Assembly (NCBI GenBank): GCA_025363655.1
Contig: JANYDK010000065.1
Coordinates: forward strand, 1-44,277
Direction of reading: 5' to 3'
Length of the DNA stretch: 44,277 bases
From: Deltaproteobacteria bacterium
GTDB lineage: Bacteria > Myxococcota_A > Polyangia > Polyangiales > JADJMO01
Both the position numbers and the translations under genes were made by a program. Position 1 is the stretch's first letter, and every line of letters starts with the position of its first letter. Shown in pieces: positions 26,145 to 35,543 of the stretch. The notes beneath the pieces are model-generated. The model ran no database searches. It saw only the letters and a program-made list of their open reading frames with translations, and was not told the origin of the DNA.

Positions 26145-26843
26145 ATGCGCTTCGGCATCCGCAGTCTCGTAGGTCTGACGCTCGCGAGCGCGCTCGCCAC
26201 CTCGGCAGTTGCAACCACGACCAGCACGGCGTCTGCCCAATCGGCAGTCAGCGGCACCGGCAAGGGCATCGCCGGCGGCGCGCTCCTCGGCGGCGAGGCG
26301 GGCTTCATCGTCCTCTCGGCTGCCGGCGCCAAAGACAGCTGGATGTACTGGGTGATCCCCAGCGCACTCGCCATCGGCGGCGGTATCGGCGGCTACTTCA
26401 TCGAGAAGGGCAAAGTAGGCTCTGACGCCCAAATCCCGATGTATCTGTTCGCGGGCGGCATGGCGATGATCATCCCGACGGTGGTCATCTCGCTCAGCGC
26501 CAACACGTACTCGCCGGGCAGCGAAGACGCGACGCCGGTCGATGCCGCACCTGCCGATGCCGGCAAGCCGAGCCTCGGCGTCCAGGTCAACGGTGGCGCT
26601 GGTGGCGGCACCACGACGACGGCGCCTCCCGGCACGCCGAAGCACAAGCCGAAGCACTCGTCGTTCGTCGCGCCGCCGGTCGTGCGCGAGCAAGGCCTCG
26701 TCAACTTCGACGAGCTGACGACGCTCAAAATCGGCCTCCCGCTGGTGGCGTTGAAGCCGATGTACACGAAGACCGAGATGACGCAGTTCAATCAGGCGCA
26801 GCGCTTCGAAGTGCACGCGCCGATCGTCTCCGTCGCGTTCTGA
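26145..26843 (+). CDS. Exported/membrane protein of unknown function
   Basis: 232 residues. ATG at 26145 has GGAGG at 26134-26138. Signal peptide ending ASAQS, then two hydrophobic, Gly-rich segments (about 45-60 and 70-88) and a third (about 103-121, MAMIIPTVVISLS), then a disordered Pro/Thr/Lys-rich stretch and a conserved-looking end (LVNFDELTTLKIGLPL, FEVHAPIVSVAF). It may be membrane-anchored with a periplasmic tail. It precedes the PDZ/NuoH-like gene by 71 bases on the same strand, so could belong with that module; this is proximity only. Confidence 0.6.
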   Translation: MRFGIRSLVGLTLASALATSAVATTTSTASAQSAVSGTGKGIAGGALLGGEAGFIVLSAAGAKDSWMYWVIPSALAIGGGIGGYFIEKGKVGSDAQIPMYLFAGGMAMIIPTVVISLSANTYSPGSEDATPVDAAPADAGKPSLGVQVNGGAGGGTTTTAPPGTPKHKPKHSSFVAPPVVREQGLVNFDELTTLKIGLPLVALKPMYTKTEMTQFNQAQRFEVHAPIVSVAF

Positions 26844-26914
26844 AGTCGGAGGCTCGCAGGGAGTTGGCCCGCGGAGGCGGATTCTGCGCATGAGAGATCG
26901 GGGTCTCCTCGATC

Positions 26915-28852
26915 ATGCGCTCCGCCTTCCGCTCGTCCATTTTGCCATTGCCGCTGTGGGTGGTCGCTGTCGCAGCGTCGGTCGGCTGTTCGCCCTATCG
27001 CGGCGACCTGCCGCCGAGCACGCTCGATTTGGTCGATTTCCAGCCGCGTGAAGCGGACGTCGGCGATCACCTCGAGGTCATCGGCACCAGTTTGCCGCGC
27101 AAGAGGCCGGCGAAGGTGACGTTTCGGGGGCACCTCGCGCAGCCAGGGCGAGAGCCGGTGGCGGTCGAGATCACCACCGTCGGTGAGTCGACGAGCGAAG
27201 GGCGCGTCGACCTCGTGCTCACCGAAGGGCTCGCCGGCGAGCTCTGCGGCGTCGGCGAAGAGGCCGTGCACACGACCTTCCATGGCGACGTCGAGCTCTC
27301 GTTCGCGGCGATCGATCCTGGCGCGCCCCCGCTCTCGGGACGGGTGCGCGACGTGGTCCTCGACGTTCGTCCTGCTTCCATCACGTCGACCGGCTCGGTC
27401 GAAGATGGTCAGCGTGCGCTCGTGTTCATGGGGATCACGCTGGCGACGTCGACGGCCTCGAGCGCGATTCTCACGATGAAGGATGGCACCACGCAGGAAG
27501 GTCGCATCGTCGGCGACCCGTCCGCCGATCCGATTCTCTTCGAAGGAAAGAGCGGTGAGCGACGCAGCGTGCCGCGTGCGGAGATCGTCACCGTGCAGGG
27601 GACGTCGAGCGCGCTCGCTTCGGGAGGGCTGCTCGTCGCCGCCGTGCGTGAAGGCTCTCCGGCACGACTCGCAGGCCTCACGTCTGGTGACGTCATCGTC
27701 GAAATCGACGGGCTCCGCGCGGCCTCGATCGGTGACGTGGTGCCGGTGTCGTCGACCAGCGTCCTCATGGTGCGTCGCGACAACGAGCCGGTGCTCCATC
27801 CGGTGGCGATTTCGATGCGTGGCTTCCAGCGTCGACTTCCGATCGCCCTCCTCGGCGCGACGCTCCTCGCCGTGCTCGCGGCGGCGAGCGTGGGGCTCTC
27901 GACCCTCGTCGGTCGTCGCACCACGGGCTGGCTCTCGCGACGGCTGGCGAATCACGCGAATCGCCCAGATCGCGCGGGTGAGCCACGCGTGTCGCGTCGG
28001 TGGCAAGTGCTCCCGATCGCGGCCGTCAGCGCCGGGTTGGTGCTCATTCCGCTCGGACAGCGCTCGCTCGCGGCGACGTACGATCTCGCGGCGCTGACCA
28101 TCGTCGCGGTCACCGCGCTGATCGCGTCGCCGATCTTGCGGCCTACCGGAGGTGCACCCGGCGGCGCGTTCGTGGCGCGGTCGCGCGCGCTCGTGCATGC
28201 GTTTCTCACGCAGATGCCCGGCGTCGTCGCGCTCGCGTGCGCGGTGATGACGATCGGATCGTTGCGCTTGGCAGACGTCGTCGGCGCGCAGGGGAGTGCG
28301 CCGTGGCGTTGGCTCGCCTTCAAGACACCGGTCACGGCCGCGCTCTTCGCGCTCTGGCTCGCACCGGCGCTCGCGGCGTCGCCGAGTCGAAGCGATCTTC
28401 CGGAAGCGCCTCCGGATGGGGCCGAGGGCGCGCAGCTCTCGGTCTGGCTCGGCGCGCTCGTGACCAGCGCGCTCGGCGCAGCGGTATTTCTCGGTGGTTG
28501 GCACGTGGACGACGACGCCTCGATGGGCGCGCGTCTCGTCGGCGCGGTGCTCTATCTCGCCAAGGTCTGGGCACTCCTCTTCGGCCTGATGTGGATTCGG
28601 CGGACCTTCCCCCGTCGCACGGCCGGGAGCCCACTCTCTGGGTGGCGCGGCCTCGTTCCCGCAGCCATGGTCGCCCCCTTCGCCACGCTCGCGGGCCTGG
28701 CGATGCAACCCTCGATCGACCGCGTCGGACTCGGCGGCATCCTCGCCACGGCCACTTTTGCGGCCTCGATCGTCGCTGCCAGTTGGCTCTGCGCGCGCGT
28801 GCTTCATGCTCGAAGAATCGTCTCCACCGAGCACCTCGACCCTTATCTTTGA
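26915..28852 (+). CDS. PDZ-domain lipoprotein fused to a NuoH-like membrane domain
   Basis: 645 residues. Lipoprotein signal ends AASVGC (Cys25). Residues about 30-165 are beta-rich and IPT/TIG-like. A PDZ domain lies at about 228-295 (GGLLVAAVREGSPARLAG, SGDVIVEIDGL). From residue 307 come eight or nine membrane helices. These match NuoH (complex I subunit 1) in order: MTIGSLRLADVVGAQGS (445-), SDLPEAPPDGAEG (493-) in the place of the LPEAESEL quinone-site segment, AAVFLGGWHVD, LAKVWALLFGLMWIRRTFPR and GWRGLVPAAMVAP. The conserved ETNRxPFD before LPEA is not present (LAPALAASPSRSDLPEA), so the usual quinone-site acid/Asn residues are missing. Followed after 87 bases by the NuoL/M-like fusion gene. 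A lipid-anchored PDZ on a NuoH fold is not an arrangement I know; other interpretation: a PDZ/membrane protein resembling NuoH only by chance. Confidence 0.72.
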   Translation: MRSAFRSSILPLPLWVVAVAASVGCSPYRGDLPPSTLDLVDFQPREADVGDHLEVIGTSLPRKRPAKVTFRGHLAQPGREPVAVEITTVGESTSEGRVDLVLTEGLAGELCGVGEEAVHTTFHGDVELSFAAIDPGAPPLSGRVRDVVLDVRPASITSTGSVEDGQRALVFMGITLATSTASSAILTMKDGTTQEGRIVGDPSADPILFEGKSGERRSVPRAEIVTVQGTSSALASGGLLVAAVREGSPARLAGLTSGDVIVEIDGLRAASIGDVVPVSSTSVLMVRRDNEPVLHPVAISMRGFQRRLPIALLGATLLAVLAAASVGLSTLVGRRTTGWLSRRLANHANRPDRAGEPRVSRRWQVLPIAAVSAGLVLIPLGQRSLAATYDLAALTIVAVTALIASPILRPTGGAPGGAFVARSRALVHAFLTQMPGVVALACAVMTIGSLRLADVVGAQGSAPWRWLAFKTPVTAALFALWLAPALAASPSRSDLPEAPPDGAEGAQLSVWLGALVTSALGAAVFLGGWHVDDDASMGARLVGAVLYLAKVWALLFGLMWIRRTFPRRTAGSPLSGWRGLVPAAMVAPFATLAGLAMQPSIDRVGLGGILATATFAASIVAASWLCARVLHARRIVSTEHLDPYL

Positions 28853-28939
28853 GCTGCTGTCGAATGGGAATTTCCATGACGCCGGGCACGCTCGCAGGCG
28901 AGTCGGCCCCGCATGCGTTCGTGGTAGCGTGCGCGCCGG

Positions 28940-31900
28940 ATGAGTGGGCTCACCGGAGCGCTGCAGCACGTTCTGCTGACGCGGACGCTCGTGATCCTGG
29001 TGATCGCGCCGCTCCTGCAGGCGCTCGGCGAGCTCTTCGCGCATCGGTGGCTCACCCGCTCGCGACTCGGAAAAAGCTGGGCGATCGGTTGGGGGGCGCT
29101 CCAAGTCGGGCTCGTCGGTTGGCACGTCGTGAAGCTCGAGATCGGTGAGCCGAGCGACCACTTCCTCTTGCAGCCGCTCGGATCGGTGGCGCGGATCGGT
29201 TCGCTCGACGTCGAGGTCACGTTCGCGCTCGAACCTCGCACGGCGGGGCTGCTCCTCGTCGCCGTGCTGATCACTTCGGCTGCGTCGGTCGGGTCGCGCA
29301 TCGATCGAGGGCCTGCCTGCGCGCCTTCGTTCGTCGCTGCCGGGGTGGCGATGGCGTTGATGGCCGACGGCTTCGCGCCGCTCGTCGTCGGTTGGACGCT
29401 CGCCGGGGTCGCGGGCTCGACCTTCGCCCTACGAGGTGTCGTCGCCGCGTTCGCTTCGTCGTTCGCGCTCGTCGGCGCGGGCGCGTTGCTCTTCTGGACG
29501 CTCGGCGGATCGTGGGGAATTCCCATCGGTTGGGACGTCGAGTACTCGCGGCGCGATCCTCGTCCGCAGCTCGCCGAGAGTGAGTCGTTGAGCCTCGACG
29601 CCGCGCCCGATGCGCTCGGGCCGGCGGTCTATCCCGTCACGGTGCGTGCGGGCGCTTCCCCAGACGGTCGTGACGTCGACGAATCGCGTGCGTACCTGAC
29701 GATGACCGCGCTGCCGGACGCGCGCATCTACCTCGCGGGAGGCGAGACGCCCGTCGCCAGCGCGCCGTTCGTTCGTCTCGAGCTTCCTGCGGGTGAGGTC
29801 GACGTCGAGATCGAAACGAGCGCGCGCGCGCCGCGCATTCGATTGCCGCACGTGAAGCTCGCGGGAGGCAGCGAGGTCGCGCTCGTGCCCCTCGGACCGA
29901 CGCTCGGGCTCCGCGCGCTCTCCGATCAGTTGATGGTGCTGGACGCCGCGAGGGTCCCCACCGTGCGGCGCATCCTCGACGCCGAGATGCCATTTCATCG
30001 CAAAATATGGGGCAACTCGGCGACGGCGTTCGCGCTCGCGCTGCTCGCCTTCGCGGCCTTGGCGGCGCTCGCGCAGTGGCCGATGCACGGTTGGCTGCTC
30101 GAGGCGCAGGAGGCACACGAACACGCGACGTCGTCGGCGTTGCTCGTCGGCGTTTCGATGCCGCTCCTCGGAGCGCACCTCCTGGCGCGGTCGGCGTTTC
30201 TCTTCGAGTTGGTGCCTGGAGCGGCGAAGGTGGCGACCGCGATTGGCCTCGCTGGCGCGCTGCTCGGTGGGGTTTCGGCGATCGCGCGTCGCAATGGTGG
30301 GCGTCGTCAGGCGTATCTGGCGATCGCGCTCTTCGGCCTCGTCCTTTCGAGCGCCGCGTCGAAGCCGGGCTGGATGCTGGCGCCGCTGCTCGGCGCGATC
30401 GTCTGTCTCGTCCTCGATGCGCGTCGCAGCTCGGTGACCGATGCGACGGAGACGCCGGACGATTCGGTGCTCGCGCTCGCCGATCGCTCGCTGCGAAAGG
30501 CGCTTTTCTTCGGCGTGCGCGTGCTCACGCGGGTGGTCGCGTTCTGCGAGCGGGTGATCTTTCGCCGGCTCGGCCTGCTCACCTTGCCGGCGCTGATCGG
30601 TCTCGCGATCTTCACCTCGTCGCGCGTTGCGAATGCGAATGCGAATGCGCAAGACGTGCACGAGGTTCGCACGTACGGCGGCACGCTCGTCATCGTCGAG
30701 AGCGGGCCGATCGAGCTCGATGCCGAGGGGCGCGCGCAGCTCACGCTTCGCAACGGCAGCGATGCACCGCTCCTCGTCACCAGCCTCTACGGCCGCACCA
30801 CCGAGCGCGATCCGCGCATTCCGGGCACGTTGACGGTGTCGTTCGACGGCGGGGCGGCGAAGGGACCGATCGAAGCCGGCGCCTCACGGGTCGTGCACGT
30901 CGTCTGGGATCGCTCGGGTTCGCGGCTCTCGCAGCTCTTCGCGCATGTGGTCGTCGAGTCGACCGACGTCGCGACGCCGCAGATGGCGATCGGCATCGTC
31001 GGACGTGCCGGACCCGCGCGCGGGCCGCTCGCCTTCATCACCAACCACGTGCTCGGCATCCTCATCGGGCTCCCGCTCTTCGCCGCGATCGTCGGGCTTC
31101 TCGTGGGACTCGCGCGCGGACGATCGACGTGGGCTGCGCGCAACGCCTTGGTCGTCGGTCACGGGGTGGCGGTCGCGGCGACCGGCGTGCAGCTCGGATT
31201 GGCGGTGTGGATCGTGCGCGTCTTCGACGGGAGCGTCGGTCGCGCCGATGGCAATGACGGCCTACAACTGATCGAGCACGCGCGCATCGCTCGCGGAGCA
31301 CCCTTCGAATGGTTCGTCGGCGTCGATGGAATCGGCGTCGGGATGGTGGTGCTCACGGCGGCGATCGGCTTCGTCGGGGTCCTCGCCGGCAGGCCGCCAA
31401 GCGCACGCGGTGAGGCCTATTTTCCGCTATTTTCGCTGCTTTTGGCGGCGCTCATGGCGAGCTTCTGCGCGGTCGACGTCGGCCTCTTCTTCGTCGCCAG
31501 CGAGACGGCGCTCGTGACCTTGGCGCTCCTCGTCGCGAGCTTCGGAGGCGAAGGGCGGAGGCGTGCTGCGGGCAAGCTGACCATCGCGGCCATCGTCAGC
31601 GGCGTCGCGCTCCTCGTCGGCTTCGTCGCGCTCTCACGTCACGCCGAGCCGACCTTCCTCATCGATGGCGCGCGTACGTTTCGCTCGACGTCGGTGCCCG
31701 AGCTCTCGCGCGTCGATTTCCTCGGGCAGGGGGCGAGTCTCTTCGGAGTGCCGCTGGCCGAGGTGGCGTTTGCCGCGCTCTTCGTCGGCTTCGCGGTCCT
31801 CGCCTCGCTCGCGCCGTTCCACGGTTGGCTCCCCGACTTGATCGTCGAGACGCCGCCTGCCGTCGGCATCGTCGCGCTCGCTCTGGTGACGCGGCTCGGG

Positions 31901-32704
31901 CTCCACGGGCTCCTGCGCTTTGGGTTCGGGATCCTCCCCGAAGCGACGCGATGGGCAGCGCCGACGCTCGCCATCCTCGGCGTCGTGCAGATTTTCTACG
32001 CGGCATTTGCTGCCCTCGGGAGCACTGATCGAAGGCGCACGCTCGCGTATCTGTCGATGGCGCACGTCGGGTTCGCCATGCTCGGCGCGGCTGCGCTGAC
32101 GCCGCAGGGGCTCTCGGGGTGCCTCGCGTCGTCGTTCGGGCAAGCGCTCGCGGTGACGCTGGCGATGTTGGTGCTCGAACGCATCGATCGCCTCGATCGC
32201 ATCGATCGCCTCGAGATGTCGCGCGTGCGAGAGTCGCCCCGGCTCGCTGGACTCTTGGCGATCTCGCTCCTCTCCTCGGCGGGTGCGCCGGGGCTCGTCG
32301 GGTTCGTCGGCGAAGGTCTGGCGATCTTCGGCGCCTTTCCGGTCTATCGCGTGCTCTCGCTGCTTTCGGCGATCGGGCTCGTGCTCACGCTCGGCGCGCA
32401 CGTGTCGTTCTTCGCGCGGATCTTCGCGGTGCGGCGCGAGCGTTCCCAGGCCGAGGTCACGGATCTCTCTTCACGTGAGCTCGGCGCGCTCGTACCGTTG
32501 GCGCTGGCGATCGTCGCGCTCGGGCTCTATCCACGGCCGCTCCTCGACGCGCCGCGCGGCACGCTCGAGGACTACCGCGTGCGCTTGAATCCGGGTGGGA
32601 TTGCCGCGCTCGAGCGGCCGATCACGTCACCGGATCGCGAACGACGGTGCCGATTTCCTCGCCGAGGACCACGCGCTGGATGTTCCCCTTCGTCGTCAGC
32701 TTGA
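28940..32704 (+). CDS. NuoL-NuoM-like fusion with two inserted non-membrane domains
   Basis: 1254 residues. First half: NuoL-like helices, with GWTLAG (Thr153) where NuoL has a Glu, an inserted beta-type domain at about 231-335 ([27 protein letters not shown]), then helices 357-470 with [12 protein letters not shown] like the AQLPLQTWLPDA region of NuoL. A helix and ANANAQD (about 545-572) precede a second beta domain (about 572-690). Second half: NuoM-like, with [19 protein letters not shown] (Glu855), APFHGWLPD (959-966), [11 protein letters not shown] (Arg985), [17 protein letters not shown] and [11 protein letters not shown] (Glu1125). The antiporter channel residues seem lost in the first half but partly kept in the second. 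No other complex I subunits are near. The last 27 residues overlap pyrH on the other strand. Likely a membrane ion-translocating or energy-coupling protein, function unproven. Confidence 0.75.
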   Translation: MSGLTGALQHVLLTRTLVILVIAPLLQALGELFAHRWLTRSRLGKSWAIGWGALQVGLVGWHVVKLEIGEPSDHFLLQPLGSVARIGSLDVEVTFALEPRTAGLLLVAVLITSAASVGSRIDRGPACAPSFVAAGVAMALMADGFAPLVVGWTLAGVAGSTFALRGVVAAFASSFALVGAGALLFWTLGGSWGIPIGWDVEYSRRDPRPQLAESESLSLDAAPDALGPAVYPVTVRAGASPDGRDVDESRAYLTMTALPDARIYLAGGETPVASAPFVRLELPAGEVDVEIETSARAPRIRLPHVKLAGGSEVALVPLGPTLGLRALSDQLMVLDAARVPTVRRILDAEMPFHRKIWGNSATAFALALLAFAALAALAQWPMHGWLLEAQEAHEHATSSALLVGVSMPLLGAHLLARSAFLFELVPGAAKVATAIGLAGALLGGVSAIARRNGGRRQAYLAIALFGLVLSSAASKPGWMLAPLLGAIVCLVLDARRSSVTDATETPDDSVLALADRSLRKALFFGVRVLTRVVAFCERVIFRRLGLLTLPALIGLAIFTSSRVANANANAQDVHEVRTYGGTLVIVESGPIELDAEGRAQLTLRNGSDAPLLVTSLYGRTTERDPRIPGTLTVSFDGGAAKGPIEAGASRVVHVVWDRSGSRLSQLFAHVVVESTDVATPQMAIGIVGRAGPARGPLAFITNHVLGILIGLPLFAAIVGLLVGLARGRSTWAARNALVVGHGVAVAATGVQLGLAVWIVRVFDGSVGRADGNDGLQLIEHARIARGAPFEWFVGVDGIGVGMVVLTAAIGFVGVLAGRPPSARGEAYFPLFSLLLAALMASFCAVDVGLFFVASETALVTLALLVASFGGEGRRRAAGKLTIAAIVSGVALLVGFVALSRHAEPTFLIDGARTFRSTSVPELSRVDFLGQGASLFGVPLAEVAFAALFVGFAVLASLAPFHGWLPDLIVETPPAVGIVALALVTRLGLHGLLRFGFGILPEATRWAAPTLAILGVVQIFYAAFAALGSTDRRRTLAYLSMAHVGFAMLGAAALTPQGLSGCLASSFGQALAVTLAMLVLERIDRLDRIDRLEMSRVRESPRLAGLLAISLLSSAGAPGLVGFVGEGLAIFGAFPVYRVLSLLSAIGLVLTLGAHVSFFARIFAVRRERSQAEVTDLSSRELGALVPLALAIVALGLYPRPLLDAPRGTLEDYRVRLNPGGIAALERPITSPDRERRCRFPRRGPRAGCSPSSSA
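32185..32211. repeat. Three-copy 9-bp CGATCG repeat inside coding sequence
   Basis: CGATCG starts at 32185, 32194 and 32203, the same 9-bp period as at 4746-4781, encoding [11 protein letters not shown] in a loop between two helices of the NuoM-like half. Repetition is seen directly; a role is not implied. Confidence 0.75.
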
Positions 32705-33398
32705 AGACGCGAATCGGCAGCTTGTTGTCACGACAGAGGGTGACGGCGGTGCCGTCCATCACGCCGATGCGGTCGGCGAGGAAGCGATCGTAGGAGAGGT
32801 CGGGGATCATCGTCGCGCCCGCGTGCTTGATGGGATCGGCGTCGTAGATGCCTTCGACCTTGGTCGCCTTGAAGAGCGCGTCGGCGTGGATTTCCATCGC
32901 CCGGAGCGCGGCCGCGGTGTCGGTCGAGAAGTACGGGTTGCCGGTGCCGGCGGCGAAGATCACGCAGCGGCCTTTTTCGAGGTGGCGAATGGCGCGACGG
33001 CGGATGTACGGCTCGGCGACCTGGCGCATCTCGAGCGCGGTCATCACGCGGGTCGGGACGTTGCATCGCTCGAGCGCGTCTTGCAGCGCCAGCGAGTTGA
33101 TGACCGTCGCGAGCATGCCCATGTAGTCGCTCTGCGCGCGGTCCATGCCTGCCGCCGAGCCCTTGAGGCCGCGGAAGATGTTGCCGCCGCCGATGACGAG
33201 GCCGAGCTGGACGCCGAGCGCGTGGACTTCGGCGAGCTCGGCCGCGATGTCCTTCAGCGTCGTCGGTTGAATGCCGAAGGCTTCGGTGCTGCCTTCGGGG
33301 TTGCAGAGCGCTTCGCCGGACAACTTGAGCAGCACGCGGCGGTAGCGGAGGCCGGTGGCGGGCTTGGGCGGAGGGGCGGTGGGGCGCGGTTCGAGCAT
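32622..33398 (-). CDS. pyrH: UMP kinase
   Basis: 258 residues from ATG at 33398. Phosphorylates UMP to UDP with ATP, an essential step of pyrimidine nucleotide synthesis. Amino-acid-kinase fold: [10 protein letters not shown] at the N terminus, [60 protein letters not shown], and [12 protein letters not shown], all hallmarks of bacterial UMP kinase. A TTG at 33437 could extend it but would add a Cys/Arg-rich leader. It is convergent with the NuoL/M-like gene and overlaps its end by 83 bases. The usual neighbours tsf and frr are not adjacent in this window. Confidence 0.95.
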   Translation of the reverse strand: MLEPRPTAPPPKPATGLRYRRVLLKLSGEALCNPEGSTEAFGIQPTTLKDIAAELAEVHALGVQLGLVIGGGNIFRGLKGSAAGMDRAQSDYMGMLATVINSLALQDALERCNVPTRVMTALEMRQVAEPYIRRRAIRHLEKGRCVIFAAGTGNPYFSTDTAAALRAMEIHADALFKATKVEGIYDADPIKHAGATMIPDLSYDRFLADRIGVMDGTAVTLCRDNKLPIRVFKLTTKGNIQRVVLGEEIGTVVRDPVT

Positions 33399-33525
33399 GC
33401 GGGGAGGGCGAATAGTCCTCGCGCACGCCAGGCACAACAGCGCCGGGGGGAACGTTAGTGAAGTTATGCGTTGTCGGGCGCTGCTCTCGGTACGCGACGC
33501 CCGGTGCCGATGCTATGGAGGCGCG

Positions 33526-34944
33526 GTGAGCGAACGTCCGGACAAGCTGGGGGAGACCGCGGAGGCTGCGGGTCCGCGTCGGTTCGATCTCACGCCTGGA
33601 GGCCAGCCTGTCGTGCACGGGCGCGGGGACGTGCGCCTCGATGCGGTCGTCGATTTCGTCGGCTTCGCGGCCCGCTCGCTGACGCTCACCACGTTCCTCG
33701 ACGAGGCCCCGGCCCGGGTCGCGCAAATCTTCGCGGCGCCCGTCTGCTCGCTCTACCTCCTCGAGCCCGCGCCCCGCGACGACGACGAAATCGCCACCAG
33801 CGAAGATCCCGGCCGCCCGTCCGACGCGCCGCACGAGCTGGTCATGCGCGGGAACGTCGGCTTCCCGGCGATGGCGCTCGGCGAGGTCCGGCTGCGTCTC
33901 GGCGAAGGCGTCACCGGCATGGCGGTGGCCATCGGGCGCCCCATCTCGCTCGACGAGGCCGAGCATCACCCCAGCTATCGCGCCTTCTCGCAGCTCGGTG
34001 AAGAGCGTTTTCCCATCTTCCTCTGCGCGCCGATCACGGGCCCCGAAGGTCCGATTGGCGCGGTCACCGTGCAGCGCGAGGGCGGTCGTCCGTTCGCGCC
34101 GCGGGACGTCGAGCTGCTGGTGGCGCTCGCGGCCTCGTTGGCGCACGGCATCTTGCGCGCCGAGCTCCTCGATCAGCTGCGTGGGCAGCCGACCGCGCGG
34201 GGCCCTGGTGGGGGGACGAGGCGCGTCACGCTCACCGGCAGGCCGGTCGTTCCCGGACGTGCGGTCGGCGCGGTGTCGGCGATTCGTCGGCCGTCGACCC
34301 GTCCGCGCGACAACCCGCAGGTCGATCTCGTCGAACAAGAGCGCGTCGTGCGTGCCGGCTTCGAGCTCGCGGGGCGCTCGGTGAATGCCCTGCAAAAGCG
34401 CGCGATCGAGCTCGGGCTCGGCGACGAGGCCTCGTTCCTCGAGACGTACGCGCAAATCCTCGACGATGGACGTTTCCTCGAACGCACCATCGAGCTCATC
34501 GAGCACAAGAGCTCCGTCGGCGGCGGCATGTCCGAGGTCGCGCGCGAGGTGACTCGGGCTGCGCGCATGACGGGGGACTCGTTCAGCGAGCGGCGCGCCC
34601 GTGACATCGAAGATTTGTGCGACGCGCTGACGATGCTGGTCGCCGGAGACGCCCGCGCCGAAACCCCGGCGAAGGCCGTTTTGCTGGGCGATCGTCTCAC
34701 GGTCTACGATCTCTTGGTGACCGCGAGGCAGCGTCCCGCGGCGATCGCGCTCGGTGAGGCAGGGTCGGGGGCTCGTACCCGCGCGCTCGCTGCGCTCCTC
34801 GGAGTTCCCTGCGTCACCGCCGTGCAAGGCCTCTTTCGCTGGGCGGCCGACGGCGACCTCGCCCTCGTCGACGGCGACCACGGCTTGGTGGTGCTCAATC
34901 CGAGCAAGGCCGACGTCCAGCTGGTGCGTGCCGGCCGCGGCTAG
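33526..34944 (+). CDS. GAF protein with degenerate enzyme I-like domain (PtsP-like, no phospho-His)
   Basis: 472 residues from GTG at 33526, chosen for GGAGG at 33516-33520. A GAF domain (about 35-225: [41 protein letters not shown]) is followed by a domain like the N-terminal half of phosphotransferase enzyme I (about 245-465: [62 protein letters not shown]). In enzyme I the phosphorylated His lies in a GGRTSH motif; here the corresponding position is Arg417, and the C-terminal PEP-binding barrel is missing. So it cannot carry the normal PEP-driven phosphorelay and may be a regulator or adaptor. Divergent from pyrH and 40 bases before greA. Confidence 0.78.
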   Translation: MSERPDKLGETAEAAGPRRFDLTPGGQPVVHGRGDVRLDAVVDFVGFAARSLTLTTFLDEAPARVAQIFAAPVCSLYLLEPAPRDDDEIATSEDPGRPSDAPHELVMRGNVGFPAMALGEVRLRLGEGVTGMAVAIGRPISLDEAEHHPSYRAFSQLGEERFPIFLCAPITGPEGPIGAVTVQREGGRPFAPRDVELLVALAASLAHGILRAELLDQLRGQPTARGPGGGTRRVTLTGRPVVPGRAVGAVSAIRRPSTRPRDNPQVDLVEQERVVRAGFELAGRSVNALQKRAIELGLGDEASFLETYAQILDDGRFLERTIELIEHKSSVGGGMSEVAREVTRAARMTGDSFSERRARDIEDLCDALTMLVAGDARAETPAKAVLLGDRLTVYDLLVTARQRPAAIALGEAGSGARTRALAALLGVPCVTAVQGLFRWAADGDLALVDGDHGLVVLNPSKADVQLVRAGRG

Positions 34945-34984
34945 AAACACGCATCGGTCCCGCATTTCGTGCTACGAACGGACG

Positions 34985-35479
34985 ATGGCTGTCAAGGTCC
35001 CCATGACCCGCGAAGGGCAGGGCCGGTTGCAAGAGGAGCTGAAGCGCCTCCGGTCGGTCGACCGCCCGAAAATCGTTCAAGACATCGCCACCGCGCGCGA
35101 TCACGGCGATCTCTCCGAGAACGCCGAGTACCACGCGGCCAAGGACAAACAGGGCTTCATCGAAGGGCGCATCAAAGAGCTCGAAGACAAGCTCTCGCGC
35201 GCCGAGGTCATCGACCCGAGCAAGATGGCGGGGAGCTCGCGCATCTCGTTCGGTGCGCGCGTGCGCCTCACGGTGTCCGACGAGCACGGCAAAGAGCTCG
35301 AGGCCGAGGTCAGCTATCGGATCATCGGTCCCGACGAGGCGAACCTCGCCGATGGCACCATCTCCTGCACCTCGCCGCTCGGTCGCGCGCTGATGGCCAA
35401 AGAGGTCGGTGACGAGGTGCGCGTGACGATGCCCGCCGGCGTTCGCGTCTACGAGATCCTCGAGTTGCTCTGGCAGTAG
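34985..35479 (+). CDS. greA: Transcription elongation factor GreA
   Basis: 164 residues, usual length. Rescues backtracked RNA polymerase by stimulating transcript cleavage. N-terminal coiled coil (about 1-75) with [17 protein letters not shown], the tip containing the acidic pair (Asp, Glu) that acts in the polymerase channel; C-terminal FKBP-like domain (about 80-160) with [10 protein letters not shown] and [20 protein letters not shown]. It follows the PtsP-like gene by 40 bases and may be expressed with it. Confidence 0.95.
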   Translation: MAVKVPMTREGQGRLQEELKRLRSVDRPKIVQDIATARDHGDLSENAEYHAAKDKQGFIEGRIKELEDKLSRAEVIDPSKMAGSSRISFGARVRLTVSDEHGKELEAEVSYRIIGPDEANLADGTISCTSPLGRALMAKEVGDEVRVTMPAGVRVYEILELLWQ

Positions 35480-35543
35480 TCGCGCTGGCGCTCGAGGCTC
35501 GGGGTGGACTGCGCCGCACGCTCGTGCGACGCGGAGGCGGTCG

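Noticed and set aside
26889-26914. Imperfect hairpin GAGATCGGGGTCTC before the ATG at 26915
   Set aside because: Only a four-base stem; too weak to call a terminator or operator.
26792-29161. A 789-residue minus-strand open frame opposite the PDZ/NuoH-like gene
   Set aside because: Composition of low-complexity Arg/Glu/His typical of antisense frames in high-GC DNA; overlapping gene has clear domains.
26915-32704. Interpretation as an ordinary NADH dehydrogenase operon or an Mrp antiporter
   Set aside because: No hydrophilic complex I subunits, no MrpB/C/E/F/G-like genes, and the subunits are fused with extra domains.
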